A stretch of DNA of 64,000 bases from Echinostoma caproni (GCA_900618425.1 UZAN01040113.1:9591-73590), one strand, 5' to 3'. Counted from the first letter of the stretch, positions 44,101-59,100 are shown. The notes: generated from the sequence alone by a model not told the origin. Made by a program: numbers and translations.

Positions 44101-47100
44101 AGTGGCCTACAAAACATTTCAAGGACTAAGCCAGATCGATAGTTTGCAACTGGATCTGTGCGCCGGCATCGAGTGGCCTTTAAAAACCACGGGCGGACTT
44201 ACTACTATCGGGTCCTAACAAGTTGGAGTGCATTGGACTTGCTTGTAGAATGATTTCATACCTCACTCTGTTACTTACTTTGAGTCATGTTAACACGTTG
44301 GTTTCAACAATGACGTCACCTGTCGCACGACAGTTTTACGTGGCTAAATTTGTTCACGTGCGATCGCTTCCTCTATTTTGTACCGTATGTTCAAGTCTGC
44401 CGGATCTGTTAACGAAGAAATGACTTTGGGCTCCAATAAGATTTTTCAAATAGTTATCACCTACTATTTATTGTTCATTTATAAGAATTGTAATTGCAGT
44501 TCCATGGTGATAAAGGGACTTAGGTTCCAATAGGATAGTTTTTGCATTCTCTTTCATTTTTTTCACTTCCTTTAATTGAATATCTAGTAATACGGTTTTA
44601 AAGAAGAGAGACGCGATCGATCAAAGAACTGCTGTATTGAATTAGATACCAGCTGTCTAGAACCAAAGCTAAATAGGAGTATTATGGTTCTAATTTGAGA
44701 TCTTAAAACTCGGAACACGTTAACGACAACGGCTAAATGTGTGCGACTACCTCCACGGACATCGCTGCCACCACCACCAGGATTACCGCTACCTCAACCT
44801 CAATAAAAGCAAAAACCATTATATAGTCCCCCGGTCTATATATACCCTAAAATTGCTTGATAGGCCAAGACATCATTCTTGAATAGAGAATAAGTGATAC
44901 GCTGACCTATTGAGACTTAGTTTTATTATTTGGATCGCGGCGCCTCAAACAGATGAAATCATCTCCAAACAAGGCAAGGTTTTGGACGAAAATTTCAGAC
45001 GAACACATACACACCCACTTTATGTAAAATTGTGCCATTGTCTCGTTCTCGGGTTCAATTGTCTATGTGGACAAAAATATGCATACGCCATTACCGCCGT
45101 ACCGCACCTTGCCTGGTTGCTTCATCACCCTGAACGGTGAACTGAAAACGTGACTAATCTAACTGATGTTGTCTGTTTTCCTATAGTTCTATATACTGTT
45201 TACTGTTTTTGACATTTTAGTCATGTAAATGAATTTGAGTATTCACCGCTAGCTGGAATGAAACTTTACCGTTGAAGCAATGTACAGTGTGAACAGCTTG
45301 ATATTCCCGATGCAGCCCCTTATTCGTTATGGTCAACGTCAAAGTCACAGTTTCATTATGGAAATTACTTACAAGCTCATGCTTCTCTTGTCCCCATAGA
45401 ATATTTATACAACTGAATTGTTTCACGGTGAAAAAAATCACATACAATTCCAGGTGGGAGATTATAGAGAATGTAGGCTTCGATGAATTTGCGTTTGCTT
45501 TAATGGTGTAGGAATTTGAGATGTACCAAGGTTTCATCGAGTCTCCGCTTGAAAGATTTTTTAGTTGGTGCACAAAAGACGTGAAATGGAAGGGTGTTCC
45601 AAGTACTGCATACTCTGACAGCAAAAGACTGGCGCCGGCAATCCAGTCGACACTTTGGAAGCAGTAACATGAAACGGTGTCCCCTAAGGTGTACATTGTT
45701 CGATAGCATGAGCAGCTGCTGAAATGGATGGTTTGGGTTCTGCAGTATTTGATACGTCAAAGTCAAATCTTCCCGAATTCGGCGGTACTGAGCAGAACAT
45801 AGTCCCAATAATCGTAATCTCTCCTCATACGCGAGGCAATGCAATCCCTTGACCGTCTTCGGGGCCATCCTTTGTGGGCGCTCAAGCATCTTGCGATCAC
45901 GTTCCAACCATGGACTCCAAGCTTGGATGGCATACTCTGTGTAGGGTCGAATGTACGCTGATAGCAAACGTGGGAATAGTGATGATTCAAACCGACGAAA
46001 GACTCCCCGAAGTAAGGCGAAATTCTTTATAGCAGCGGACGAAGCCTTAGCACAATTGATGGAGCAGCTTAAGTCCTCTTGAACAATAATACCTAAGTCG
46101 TTTTCANNNNNNNNNNNNNNNNNNNNNNNNNNNNNNNNNNNNNNNNNNNNNNNNNNNNNNNNNNNNNNNNNNNNNNNNNNNNNNNNNNNNNNNNNNNNNN
46201 NNNNNNNNNNNNNNNNNNNNNNNNNNNNNNNNNNNNNNNNNNNNNNNNNNNNNNNNNNNNNNNNNNNNNNNNNNNNNNNNNNNNNNNNNNNNNNNNNNNN
46301 NNNNNNNNNNNNNNNNNNNNNNNNNNNNNNNNNNNNNNNNNNNNNNNNNNNNNNNNNNNNNNNNNNNNNNNNNNNNNNNNNNNNNNNNNNNNNNNNNNNN
46401 NNNNNNNNNNNNNNNNNNNNNNNNNNNNNNNNNNNNNNNNNNNNNNNNNNNNNNNNNNNNNNNNNNNNNNNNNNNNNNNNNNNNNNNNNNNNNNNNNNNN
46501 NNNNNNNNNNNNNNNNNNNNNNNNNNNNNNNNNNNNNNNNNNNNNNNNNNNNNNNNNNNNNNNNNNNNNNNNNNNNNNNNNNNNNNNNNNNNNNNNNNNN
46601 NNNNNNNNNNNNNNNNNNNNNNNNNNNNNNNNNNNNNNNNNNNNNNNNNNNNNNNNNNNNNNNNNNNNNNNNNNNNNNNNNNNNNNNNNNNNNNNNNNNN
46701 NNNNNNNNNNNNNNNNNNNNNNNNNNNNNNNNNNNNNNNNNNNNNNNNNNNNNNNNNNNNNNNNNNNNNNNNNNNNNNNNNNNNNNNNNNNNNNNNNNNN
46801 NNNNNNNNNNNNNNNNNNNNNNNNNNNNNNNGATAGATCCGGATATGGAATCAGAAACACGAACTGATATGGTCCGTTGTTGGAGGAAGGCTCTAATCCA
46901 ATCAAACACGAAATCTCGAATGCCGTCATTGTAGAGCTTCTGTAACAAGATTCGGTGATTCACCCGATTAAATGCTTTCGAGAAGTCGAGCTAAATCACA
47001 TCCACCGCATCCCCTTCGTCGACTGTTCTGGTCCATTCATCTCGAAAAAGAAGTAGGTTGGTGGAGCAGGACCACTTTTTCCTGAACCCGTGTTGAACTG

Positions 47101-50100
47101 TCGAAACAATGTATCTTNATGTATCTTTTGAGGTGTTCCATCAGAGAATTTACGACAATCGACTCCATGACTTTCGATAACCCTGGAAACAGGGTGACAG
47201 GCCGGTAGTTAGCGGGTTCACTACGACAACTACCTTTGTATATGGGTGAAATAACTCCTGGTTCCCCAGATCCTGGGAGTTTTCCTTGGTCAAACATTCT
47301 CTGGAACAGACTGGTTAGCGGTTCGGATATGTGATCCGCCAAAAAGATCAGGGATTTCGAGTGCATATTGTCGGCACCTGGTGATGCGTTTTTTCGAAAA
47401 ACCATTAGTTTTGCTTTGACTTTTTCAGCAGTAAATGATACGTAGGTCAGTGAAAGATATTGAAGATGATGCAATCGGGAGGTAGCTGTGGACCTTCAAC
47501 CTGCGAAAACTTTGGAATACTGAGTTTTCAGAATTTCAGCTGCTTCCGCGGGAGTGGCTGCAACTCTTCCAGTGCTGCTTAGTGCCGGTATCCCAAACTT
47601 TACTCTCCGAATTCAGTTAACGTGATTATACAACAACTTACGGGTTAGAAATGAATCTCTGTGCTAGCGCCTCTTGGTATTTCAGTTTATCCTCACGAAT
47701 CAGCCGGATGCAGTGGTTCCTCAGCAGACAACAATTATTCTTCGTGACAACATTGGGAAGACGTTTATAATCTCGCCATGATAAATCCCTCAAAGACAGC
47801 CATTGCCTTGTTCTGCTTCGAATAGGTGAATTTCGGATGCTGAACTTGGTGATTACTGTAGTCTTAGTCACTGATATCAATCATTAGGTTCGTAAGATTT
47901 TCAGTAAATTTCTGCCAGGCGACCGACGGATTAGTTGTTCATCATAGGAAACCCACTGAGTAGAGAGCGCCAAGTTTTTCAACAATGTATAGTCTATGGA
48001 TCTGCGCGTGTAACCTGGGGAACCTCCGTGAATAGAAGCGTAACAAACATATTTGAATGTAAGCACTGTGTGATCGCTGCGTCTTAGGGCTGAAGTCACA
48101 CTGACGGATTCTACCGTCAGCTCCTCTCTGGTCAACACTGAATCTAGTATGAATGGTGACTGCAGGTTTCCAAAACTGGTGGGTTCCTTCATATGATTGT
48201 ACAATGGATGTGACTGGATGAACTGGATGAATTGTCGTGCAAACGGCGTACATGAGGTCATCATTTAGCTCAGCTTTGGGCAGTTGAGGTCACCCATAAT
48301 TAGAAAGTGAGTGAAATTCAATGATATTGTTTGCAACAAAGTCTCATTTGATGAATCTACTGACGAAGGAGGGTGATAAACCACACCGATCAGCCCGATA
48401 TCATGTTGTGTTTGCTTCAATTCACATCACAACGTACCTGAAGCAGCGAACGGGCACTCAATTTACTCGCATTACAAGCCGTTATGATAATAGAGTAGCA
48501 TGCACCCACCTCGCGTTGGACGATCACGCCTTAATAGCTCATGCTCGGTAATCGCAGTTGGGAGTCTAACATGTCGGTCGTCAACATGGTTCACTCGGAC
48601 TCTCCAAACTATAAGTGTCTAAGCTGTGTCGTGTACCGACCTCCAGCGTTTTCAGACTCAGCTAACATGATTCTTTTCCAAGCCATAAGGAATGCATTAT
48701 CATTAAAGTTCACCAACGTCCTCATAATGGGTGACTTTAACTGTTCCAATCTTATTAGAACGAGGAATTTCAGCCAGCCCTTAGAGAGACAATTATCACA
48801 GTTCGTTGGTTTGCACCCGTTATACAACCACGTAACAAAACCCACCAGATTTGGAGCAGCTCACGTATCATCAACACTAAATTTAGCGCTGACGAACGAG
48901 GAGCTGATAGTGGAGTCTGTCAATGTCACATCTCCATTAGGACGTAGTGATTTCGATTATATCGGCTACGTCTCTACCCCAGAAAACCGGGAAAGTGGAA
49001 CTCGTGTCGTCATAGACTCAAAAAATTGCACTTTAGTTTAATGAAGAGATATTTCTCATACTTTGTTCATAATATATATATATATATATATAACAACTGA
49101 TTAACCGATTGTTCAGCTAAGCCAGTTGGCCACCACGGACTAATTGAGCTGAACTTCCCCAACCCCGCCCCCCAAAAAATATAAAGACACAAAGAGAATG
49201 CAGAATCAGACGATATTAAGTTTGGATTAGCCCATTCGATTTTCCCGAGGCACCAGACACTCTTGATGTGTGTGTGCGTCTGGGTGTGCATTTCACTACT
49301 AAGGGGAATTAACGATCTCCTGAGGAGTGAAACCCACACCCAAGACCATCAAGAGTGCCTGGTGCCTCGGGAAAATCGAATGGGTTAATCCAAACTTGAT
49401 AGCGTAAATTGATTGAGCCATTCGTTCAAGGGGATGACCGTCGACCGTGTAGCTCAGGATTAAGGGTTTGAAGTCTCGACCGGAATGTTCGCGGTTCGAG
49501 TTCTAACAGGAACACAAAAAGTGTGCATTGATAACGAGTCCAGAAACAGGATGAAACAGCTGTCCAGTGCTCTTTGTCGGTCATCACAAACATTTCCATC
49601 GCGTTTAAATACAGAACCGCGTAGTTTACAATCGGTTGGGAGCAAAATCCAATCCGAAGATGAACACAGTGCGACAATTTACTGTAAATATTCCCCTCCC
49701 ACCAATCATGCCACCCTTAAAAATTAATCAACAGACCTGATTTGAAAACAGCAGCGACACGAGCAACCAATGTATAAAATCGACTATCTGGAATAAATTT
49801 TAATGAGTTTACTTGATTGCGGTAATTAGATAAGTGAAATATTTTGCTCGGTCGATGTAGTACTTTCTTTTCTTTTTCATTTCACTTTCTTTTATTGAAT
49901 GTTCAATGATAAAATTTATAGGAAGGGGAAAGCGGCCAATCAAAGGGCTGCTATTCAACACACACAATGGGGAAAGTTAGGCGGTGGTAGTGGGATTCGA
50001 ACACACATCCCCGGGGTGATAATCTAGTGACTACCACCGGGCCACTACCGCCCGATCGCTATAAAGATTTCCAGACACATCGACCCCAGATTTTCTCGAA

Positions 50101-53100
50101 CAATAGCTACTGCTAAACGCGTGACCCCGAAAATGTATTGGAATGTGCAAAACAACATTTCACATAACTGATTTTCCACTTACCACAATATCACTGTCTC
50201 GCATATCCGGATGCTCTTTCACCGTTTTCAATGGTATTCCCGAACGTGGCGGTCTGGGAGGTGGTTGTTGACCAGATCCGTCTACTTGACTAAACGGAAC
50301 CCGTTTCGTTGAACGGGCCGGTGGAACTGGAGTCCACTGATTGTCCATTTGACTGTTCTGCGTTTTCGAGTGGTTCTTGTGGCCTCGATGGGATTTGCAA
50401 TCCCACGGTAAAGCAATGCGTTTAGGAACTGCCGGTGGGTTGATCGATTTAGTCCGTTCGGATTCTGAACTCGTTCAAAATATCACCAGAAAGAAACAAA
50501 TCAATGGAGACTGTACTGGTTGTTTGAGTATGGTGAGTTACGTTTGAATCAATCAGTAAACGAAAAAAATGGACATGGGAATATTCACATCAAACACAAT
50601 AAAACGTTGAAGCTAATTATTGTTGTTCTATTATCATGGGGTAGTTTCAAGCTCTCCGGCAGATATCATTGTATTCGAGATTAGAGTAAAGTGTCTCTCA
50701 ATATTGAGGTTTGACTAAATCATGCAATAAAATTTTGATACAAATTACGTGTGTCACTCAGGTAAACTTCACTTGCTCTGTTTTTCTCCTCCGAGAACAA
50801 TTTCTTAGCTTGTGAATTCGATAGACTAAACCAGCTCACCGAACTGATTAACCAAATCATCATTGTTCCACGAACTGAATTTGTAGTGGTTGAACACACG
50901 GTAACAAATGCCAACGGTGGAGGAGGGGAGGATTTACACCGAGCTATCATCTTTTAACATATAGCAGAATGGTTCGGTTTGAGGTAAATACCAGCACACT
51001 TCTCTAGTCCCTAAGCCTTAGACTGAGCAGATCCATACAGACTCGATACAGCTGCAATGTGGTCAATTGATCACTACCACATTGGTTGTCTGTTCGAATC
51101 TCATGCCCAACGAGAGTGAACTCAGCTTTCATCCCCTTTCCGTTGTGACCACCTCTCTCCTTGCGGGATCCTTCAAATGGCTACAGACTCCTACTTGAAG
51201 ACGTGATCCCACAATCGTTTATGCAATAGATGGAACCAATAAGTTGCAGAATTTCCACAAGATTAAAGGGATTGAAATGCACATCCTATTGCCATTCTCG
51301 GTTCGTCTTTTTCTTGTCTTTGTTAAATGATCTTCCAGACGTCCCCGGATCACAAGCTCTGCTGTTTGCGGACGATGCCAAAATATTGAGGACGATAACA
51401 AAACCAGTAGATTCATTTGATCTCCAGAACGCCCTTGACGAAGCCCACAGATGGTGTGTCTTCAATGATATGGAATTCAACGTTACCAAATGTAAAACCT
51501 TATCACTACACCACAATGGTCGTTTTTCCTACACTCTTGGATACGAAACTCTGTCTTATTCTCCATCCGAGAAGGATCTGGGAGTAGTCATTGGCGCAGA
51601 CCTGAGTCACTCCACAAACTGTTTTAGGGCATCATACATGGCGGTAAAACAGGTTGGACCGCTCAAACGTGTTTTTGGATCGTTTGAGCCGGCTTTGTTT
51701 CCATGTCTGTTAGCCACATATATCCTTCCATACACCGAGTATTCAGGCCTGGAACCCATGGCTGTAGCGAGATCGGAAGGCACTTGAACATCCACAGAGA
51801 ATGACTAGCAAGATGGTCAAAGGTCTACATTCCAAAATCTATGGCGAAAGATTACAGCTATTGGAGCTATACTCGTCTCAATANCCAATAGCCCAACCTT
51901 CCATGTAGATCTCTTTTGGTTCTATCGAACAACATTCATCTCAGAGGGCATCCACTGAAGTTGGCACTCCAAAAGAGCCGTATCGACTGCAGACGCCAAT
52001 CGTTTGCAGTCAGAGTGTGCAGCACATGGGACTCTCTATCACCTCACGGGGTCTGTGCGCCAACTTTGGTATTTTTCAAGCACTAGCTTGATGATACTCT
52101 GGCAAGCATTATGTTTCAACACCCAACTACATAATATATTCTGTTGTGCTCGTCAAAAGCATTACATTACTATTTTACTTTCATGGACCAACTGTGATCT
52201 AGTGAATCGTGTTCCGAACCAAAGTGTAAACACCCTATGGGATTTGATAAGTGAAGTCTTTGTAAGATTTTTTCAATAATAAAAATTTGAATTTGAGCCC
52301 CGAACAATNCATTATGACATATGGTTGTTCCGAATTCGAGGACAAACAGTTTGTGTCTCAAATAGAGCCACAGCCTGGAAAAAAAGAATCTCATACTTGC
52401 TTTTCATATTTCATATGCGTGCGAAAATTCACAATGTATTTGAGAAAGAATTTCATTGTGCTAAACTTCGACAAATGTTCAAGCCGTCCTCAGTAGCCTT
52501 CACAGAACTGCATGGAAACAGTGACGTCCATCAATAGGACGAACGATTGATAACTTGCTCCATATGACTTTGATTTTCAAAAGGTCATACAACATTTGAC
52601 TTAGATTTCAATGAAATAAAATAAACTTCCGGTCTGTGTGTGAAAACAATGTCGTTTTCCTTTCTAGCCTAAAACAAAGGACTGATACAAGGAGTGAAAC
52701 CCACACCCAAGAGCGCTTGGTGCCTCTTAACAAATGAATGGGCTAATCCAAGGTTGCTACTCTAAAATGCAAAAAAGTGTTTGAAGAACATCTGCTGGAT
52801 TGTGACCGAGACTCCGGTTCAGCTGAGACTTATCAACGGCACTGCTGCGTCCTTAGTGTTTAAACGTTTGAGTCAGGACGCCACCAACCGATCAACATGG
52901 TTTTATGAGGTAAATTGATCGGTACCAGAAACAATTGGTTCCACTTTCTACAGTTTTATACAGAGAAAACGAAATTCCACGATAGATCACATGATCCGTG
53001 GGATGACGGGAGGGCCTCAATGAGTAAGATTGGGACAATTTGACGTGTCATCCATCCAGTTTGGACAGGCATTCAATGATTCTTCAAACGCGCATTGATT

Positions 53101-56100
53101 GCTTACTGATTGAGGTACATTTTAACCCATTTACTGTCCCATTCCATTTCCGTTTTCCTTATATTTGGTCGAAATTCTGCTATCAGTTCAGCTTCCACCC
53201 AGTTTGGTAGCGCCCCAAACTTAGTCTGTCACTTCAGTTCTTACGATTGTCTGATATGTGTTGTTAAACAATAACTATGGACCCCTCCTTATCTACCGTG
53301 GAGACAAGAAACTGTCCAGTAAGAGAAGCAGTTATTTCGGTCTGCGTACTTCATCAAACGCTGTCATAAGACACAATATATCTTGTCGTAATCGTGGAAA
53401 ATACCAAGTTCCTTTGCTTTTAATATTTCAGGCGAGAACCACAGCAAGTTTTAAAAATACCAGACCACTGGATCTACATAACTGAATTGTATCAGTAAAA
53501 TCTATGTACACCTGATAACCAACCTCATGGTTGGTCGTTTCTTCCAGTCATATACCTCAGCGGTAAACACACAATTTACATACTCAGGGAAAGCCGATGA
53601 GCAAGGGCAGCCATGTGAAGTACTTAGTTGTCACAACTGAAAGTACTCTTCGCTGGTCTTTAACCACCCAAAATATTGCTCGCAGGCTGAAAGTTTTCAG
53701 GTAATAAGACTGCGTAACTTCTGTTCTGATTTGATAGGAATAGGAGCTTTTGTTCAGTAATGTGTTCTCCTTATACCCCTTTACTGTTCCCTTGTTTGCT
53801 GAAGGCCGATATCAGGCTGCTGAGACGTGTCCTCTCAATGATGCGCCGTATTTATCAAATTCCTTTATCTATTCTGATTCGCAATATCTGTCTGTGGTGC
53901 TCATATTGATGCGTGCTTGAACTTTGCTTACAGTATCCTATCTGATTGCGCCCATCCCTTACAAACTGAGTTATGTGCATGCAAATCCCACCCGTTCACT
54001 CGTTCCAAAGACAAACTCATTCCATATCGGATATCTGTCTACAGAAACGTTTTAGTACCCTGTCTTTCCCCGATAGTGATCGACAAGGAGAGTGTTCGTT
54101 CTGAGCTTTCTAGTGTATTTATTAGTCCATTCACATTTTTTACGCTTGGTGTCCTACTTTTTCTCCTTTTTTTGCCAGTATTGTGATGATGGTCTCTTTT
54201 TGACTGAGACTCGCCGAAGCATCAATACAACGCAATACAATACAATACAATGTGGATGAATCTCTGTTTGGGAATGTGCGCAACACACCGATGCACAACT
54301 CAAAAGTTGACTGCTCTACTGATTGTACAACCCCAAACAATTCTACAAGATCGCACGTTTAACCACGCGCACACACATACCGCTCATTGTGTGAATTCAG
54401 TTAGGTTATTCGACTCCCATAATAGTTCAGAGGTAATGGCTCTCGGAAAAAGCAATATCCTCCGTGCATCCTTGATAAACATTAAAAAGAACATAATTTA
54501 CTGTACCAAAATTACTTTTATCAGTAACTTTTCCATAGAGTCTGACAGTTGGAGAGGAAAGCATCGTGCACGGTAAAGGCGTTGATCAAAAATAGCTGTC
54601 ATGCTTCTATTCGGTTGAGCAATCAACGGCGAATCGTATCAGACACTCGATTACATGACTGCAAGTACGAATGACGTTGTTTTCCACCCTCTTGCTTAAT
54701 GCCATCGGCACGAATGCAGATCAATCCGTCCTGACAGAACCCCAAGGAACGAGGTATGCTGTTTCCGTTGTTTGCTAATAGTGCGCCCGACACAGGACTT
54801 ATCCTGCCCGTTAGTCGAGTTCATCCAATCCTCGGAAGCTTTCATCAAATCAAACCGATTATAAAGCTTTCATGCTTCATATTCGAAGATATCCGTCTGA
54901 CTGATTAAGTTTTCAGGATTAGATGTATAGAGACGACTTGGAAAAACAGCCACGAATACGCGAGCTCTAACAGTGGTGATATATGCAGTGCGCTGTTTTG
55001 AACGTTTAACTTAAGCATGTTGTTACTACTAGTTACGAATACAAGGGAAAGTTTTCAGAGAACTTGCCGAGGTAAGTAACATCTGAACTCCAAAACGACA
55101 TTCAATCAGCCTTGAACTTCACCGAAATTGCATTTCCAAAAGACTAAAGCCATGCATTTCCCTCACAACAATCCATGGTGTTATACTTTTAACCGAGGTG
55201 TGTAATCTGTTAAAAAGGAGGGATATTAGGATCGGTGCCGTCGAATGAATCCGGTCATCAGAGTTGGAAAACTACAATCGTCTCAAACCAAATCATACCC
55301 ATTCAGTCGAGTATACGATACCTAACGGTGTTTGCTTGAATCGAATGATCGTCCGGTTCTATTTTCATCGCAAAATGTCAATTAATTTCAAAACAAAACA
55401 AACGGGAATGTGAGTAAAACATTCAGACTTACGAGTCGGATTGGTCTGGTCCACGTGGTTTCTCTGAAGAACAAATGGAAAACAATTGTAAATAGCTTTA
55501 ATGAATAATTGATTAACAACTGGCCTAGAATCAATGTAGGAATGTCATTTTTCATTGCTACAGAATTAGCTCATAAAAAGCTGGGATTTTTCAATTCTGA
55601 GCATGAAAATACGCCTTTTGATATTTTTAAGTTGAACCTATCTTAAGAGAGTTGTGATGGTACGAGCCATACAGAGATGAATCCGTGGGTAGATACTTTT
55701 GACACGGATGATCGGAGGTATGTAACCGGAACTTTCCCGTCAGTTCAGAACTCTCGGAGTTGAAAAAAATTTATCAAAACGTATTGGATATCACGCCTTG
55801 TGTTTCTCCCGCACGTGTTTTAAAATATATTGATGATATTCTGCTCTACCAAACCACCTCTTCTTCCTTTAACCTAAATTCCTTCACCGTTATTCTTTCT
55901 CAACTTCAGTTCTCCGCCTATTTGGGGCTAAGTTTAAATACTAGCAAGTACATTGAATGTTTTATATAGTTTTTTCACGCCCTCTATTCCAGATAGACCA
56001 TACATTGATAGCTGGCAATTCTTTATCTAGGATGCACTTAGTCAAATATCTTATTGTAACAATGGTCGCTGATCAACCCAAATCCACAACTGTTTGGGTA

Positions 56101-59100
56101 AAGCGCGGTGCCTATCCCTTCAACTTTGAAAGCCCAAGCATGTTCATGCTTCTCAGTCCGTTATTGCCACTTACGTATTTTCGCTTTTTTGTTCTCCAGT
56201 TAAGTAAACAAGATTTGAAAGTCTTACTTCGCAATTCAACACATATTAACTGCGTTTCTTCAATTTCTGTGGTTGTGAAGCATTCAGATTATTATACGAC
56301 AAATTCTTGCAACAACTTTAAGAAAATTACTCTCGTAGACCTTAACCTCACATTACACGCTGAATTGACACGTTAGCATCTAAGTTCCTCCAAACGATTT
56401 GAATTTCGACAGGTGCGATCTCGCATAAGCGTTTACTCGAATTTCCCTAAGTCCTATATTGTACGTTCACTCAAACGCAGAGAAAATGGAACAAGTGAAG
56501 TTCAACTATGAAATATCCGCTCTCTATGCTGTCTGTGAACAACCTTATCCTGCTAAAGACGTTCAGTGTGACGGATGGCATATGTGACTATATGTATTAC
56601 TAAGAGATCATAGATTTTTCGAGGACCTAATCCCTTAACGTGTCAACCCAAGTCCTAGGCTTACCGTCCAAGTAACAGCAGAAAATTGGACGCCCTGCTG
56701 GTAGGAGCTACTGTTTTTGAAGCGGTGTTCTTGGGATATCGGAGAACACGACTGGATGAACCATTGAAGGCAGCGGCGCAACAGTTCCATTGCACCGTCG
56801 TTCAAATTTTTCATTGAAAACCGACTCACCAAGTATAAGAATATGTTTACGATTTGTGGTAGTCGGTCATCAACCTGAATGAGGTGTGCTGAGGGGTGTA
56901 CGGCTGTCAAAAAGAGTTTAGTTTTTGTCCTATGATGAAGGGTCGATTGGATGATTTCGGGAAGGTCTTCGAGGACGACAATTTCACCGGCAAATTTCAG
57001 GTCCGTGATTCCCGTATCGGAACTGAGTTGCAACCCATGATACAGAATGATACGCCAGTACGACAGAACACAATTATTCGCTTCTCTTCACCAGTTTTCT
57101 TTGAAATCCCTCTCGATTCTCTAGATGTGAATATCTTTGAGGTAATTATTTACAACCTGACAACTCAAACTTACTCTAATCGAACAGAGGTTTTTTTGTG
57201 GGGATATGACACATCAGCGGGGACTGCAACAACACTGATCACAAAGTGCACGTTGGTATGATTAAATGAGTTTTAGCAGACTGTCACCTTCTAATTTGCA
57301 GCAGCTATCACAAACAAATAGTAGAAGAATACAAAGTATTTAATCCCTTGATACTCTCAAGAATGATAGCTATTTCATATTCATCTGATGCTTCGAAATG
57401 GAATTCCTATCTGAATTTCCAGTCAATAACTATATGTTAATCGGATCAGTATTTTACACACACACACACACGTACTTCAAATCATCGATTTGTAGAAGTT
57501 AGTGATTTGTTTCAACACGTTCGTTGGAAGTAAAAGAGAGATATACAAACTGATTGATGGTAAATGCTTTGAAAGAGGAGCTAACCAGATTTCCTGACAA
57601 TACTGCAAGAATAGGATGTCTTAACAATGTCATATTTTCGGTGATTTTATTTTGTAATAAACAAGATGGATAAAAACAAACACGAAGTAATCATGACCAT
57701 ATGTCAAGTGTATTAAAGGTTGTTCTCTAGCCAGTTACAATCTAAGAAATTCTCAGTCCATATAAATGTACAATCAAGTGTTAGCCATCGACCGTGTAGC
57801 TCAGGAGTACGGAATTCGAGTCCCTACCCAAACGGTCCTGGTTTCAGTCCCCGTAGGCACTGCTGACGACCCCCGCAAGAACGAAACAGTTGCCTAGTGC
57901 TCTTTCACAGATTTCACATTCAATCTTTAACAGCTCTAATTGTGACAACCTTTCAGACTTATGAGAAGACCTTTTTGCATTCAACTACAATCAGTATATC
58001 AGTGGCTAGATGATAGAGGCTACCATTTCTGGTCAATGAGATTCCTTTGGTTGTTCGATCAGAAGTGCAGAAACAAGTCAGTGGCAGTGAACGTGTTGGA
58101 ACAATTGAAGATTGTAATTGGGTTCGATGCAGAGGAGGTCAAACAAACCTTGATGAATGTGGGACAATAATTCACTCGCGCAGGTTAGTCGGAAAGCTTC
58201 ACACAATTAAGGTCCGCATTCATAAATTTCACTGCCGGGCTGTTGTTTGTAGGATAGGAAACTCTGCATTAGAACGAATAGGCAATGAGCATGTGACTTT
58301 CGTGGATTGAATGTAGAGCCATAGCCTAATCACGTTCAAGAGGTTTCAATTCGTCGGTCTATTTCGGTGGATGTTTCTCGTGCCTGTTCGATCACACGTG
58401 TGTATCTCAGTTACCTAATGGTCTGTTCAATGTGTTTGGGCTCTACCTGCAACTGACTAGGTAAATAAAACTCAAGCGACCTCTATGTGTCGGGGGTATC
58501 TATCAAATGCACTTGTTTGGAGTCAGATGTGTTGTTTTTTGAGGGACAATCAGGGATCGAATCAATTGAGAATGCTACATGTCTCTTCGGAAGTGATATG
58601 ATTACTGGTGAGAGTTATTCGTTTCTTCTTGGTGCTGGGATTCTGCACCAGGTTTTAGTCTCCTGAGTTCATTTGAGGAAGACACTAATAGAGCAATTGA
58701 TTTATTACTTTCATCTGACGAGTTTTCCAGAAGCTTTATGCACAAGCTCATAGTTAAAACTTTTATTTTCTCGTATTTCTACATCTCATGATCCCGTCTT
58801 GCCATAACTCACACGTGTACTTACTGGTGAGCAGGAAGTTTCCAAAGATGTATGTAATTGCTTGTTTTATTGAAGGAGCAGCAGCCAGATTTATTTTGAC
58901 TTTATTTTTCCCGATTATATACATTGAAAATTTACCCATTCAGGTGCATACAGCGGTACTGGCTCGGCTTGAAACATATGTTCAAACTATTACAACCGAG
59001 AAAAGCAATTTAAAAAATCATTCGGGATATTTAATATTCAACAAGCTTTCTTAATTTTGAACCACTTCAAGCTTTTAGTTAATACGAGATCATTTTTTCT

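Noticed and set aside
45500..46963. A 487-codon apparent continuous ORF
   Set aside because: About half of it is the 725-N gap. The real sequence is two LINE-A pieces, not one verified reading frame.
49437..49500. tRNA-like sequence (GTAGCTCAGG ... GGTTCGAG) as a possible tRNA gene
   Set aside because: The acceptor stem does not pair, and the same sequence with its body recurs at several loci, so it is a SINE head.
56896..57261. A 121-codon plus-strand open frame resembling a coding exon
   Set aside because: It is largely antisense to a recognisable RTE reverse transcriptase fragment on minus, and its own translation matches nothing I know.
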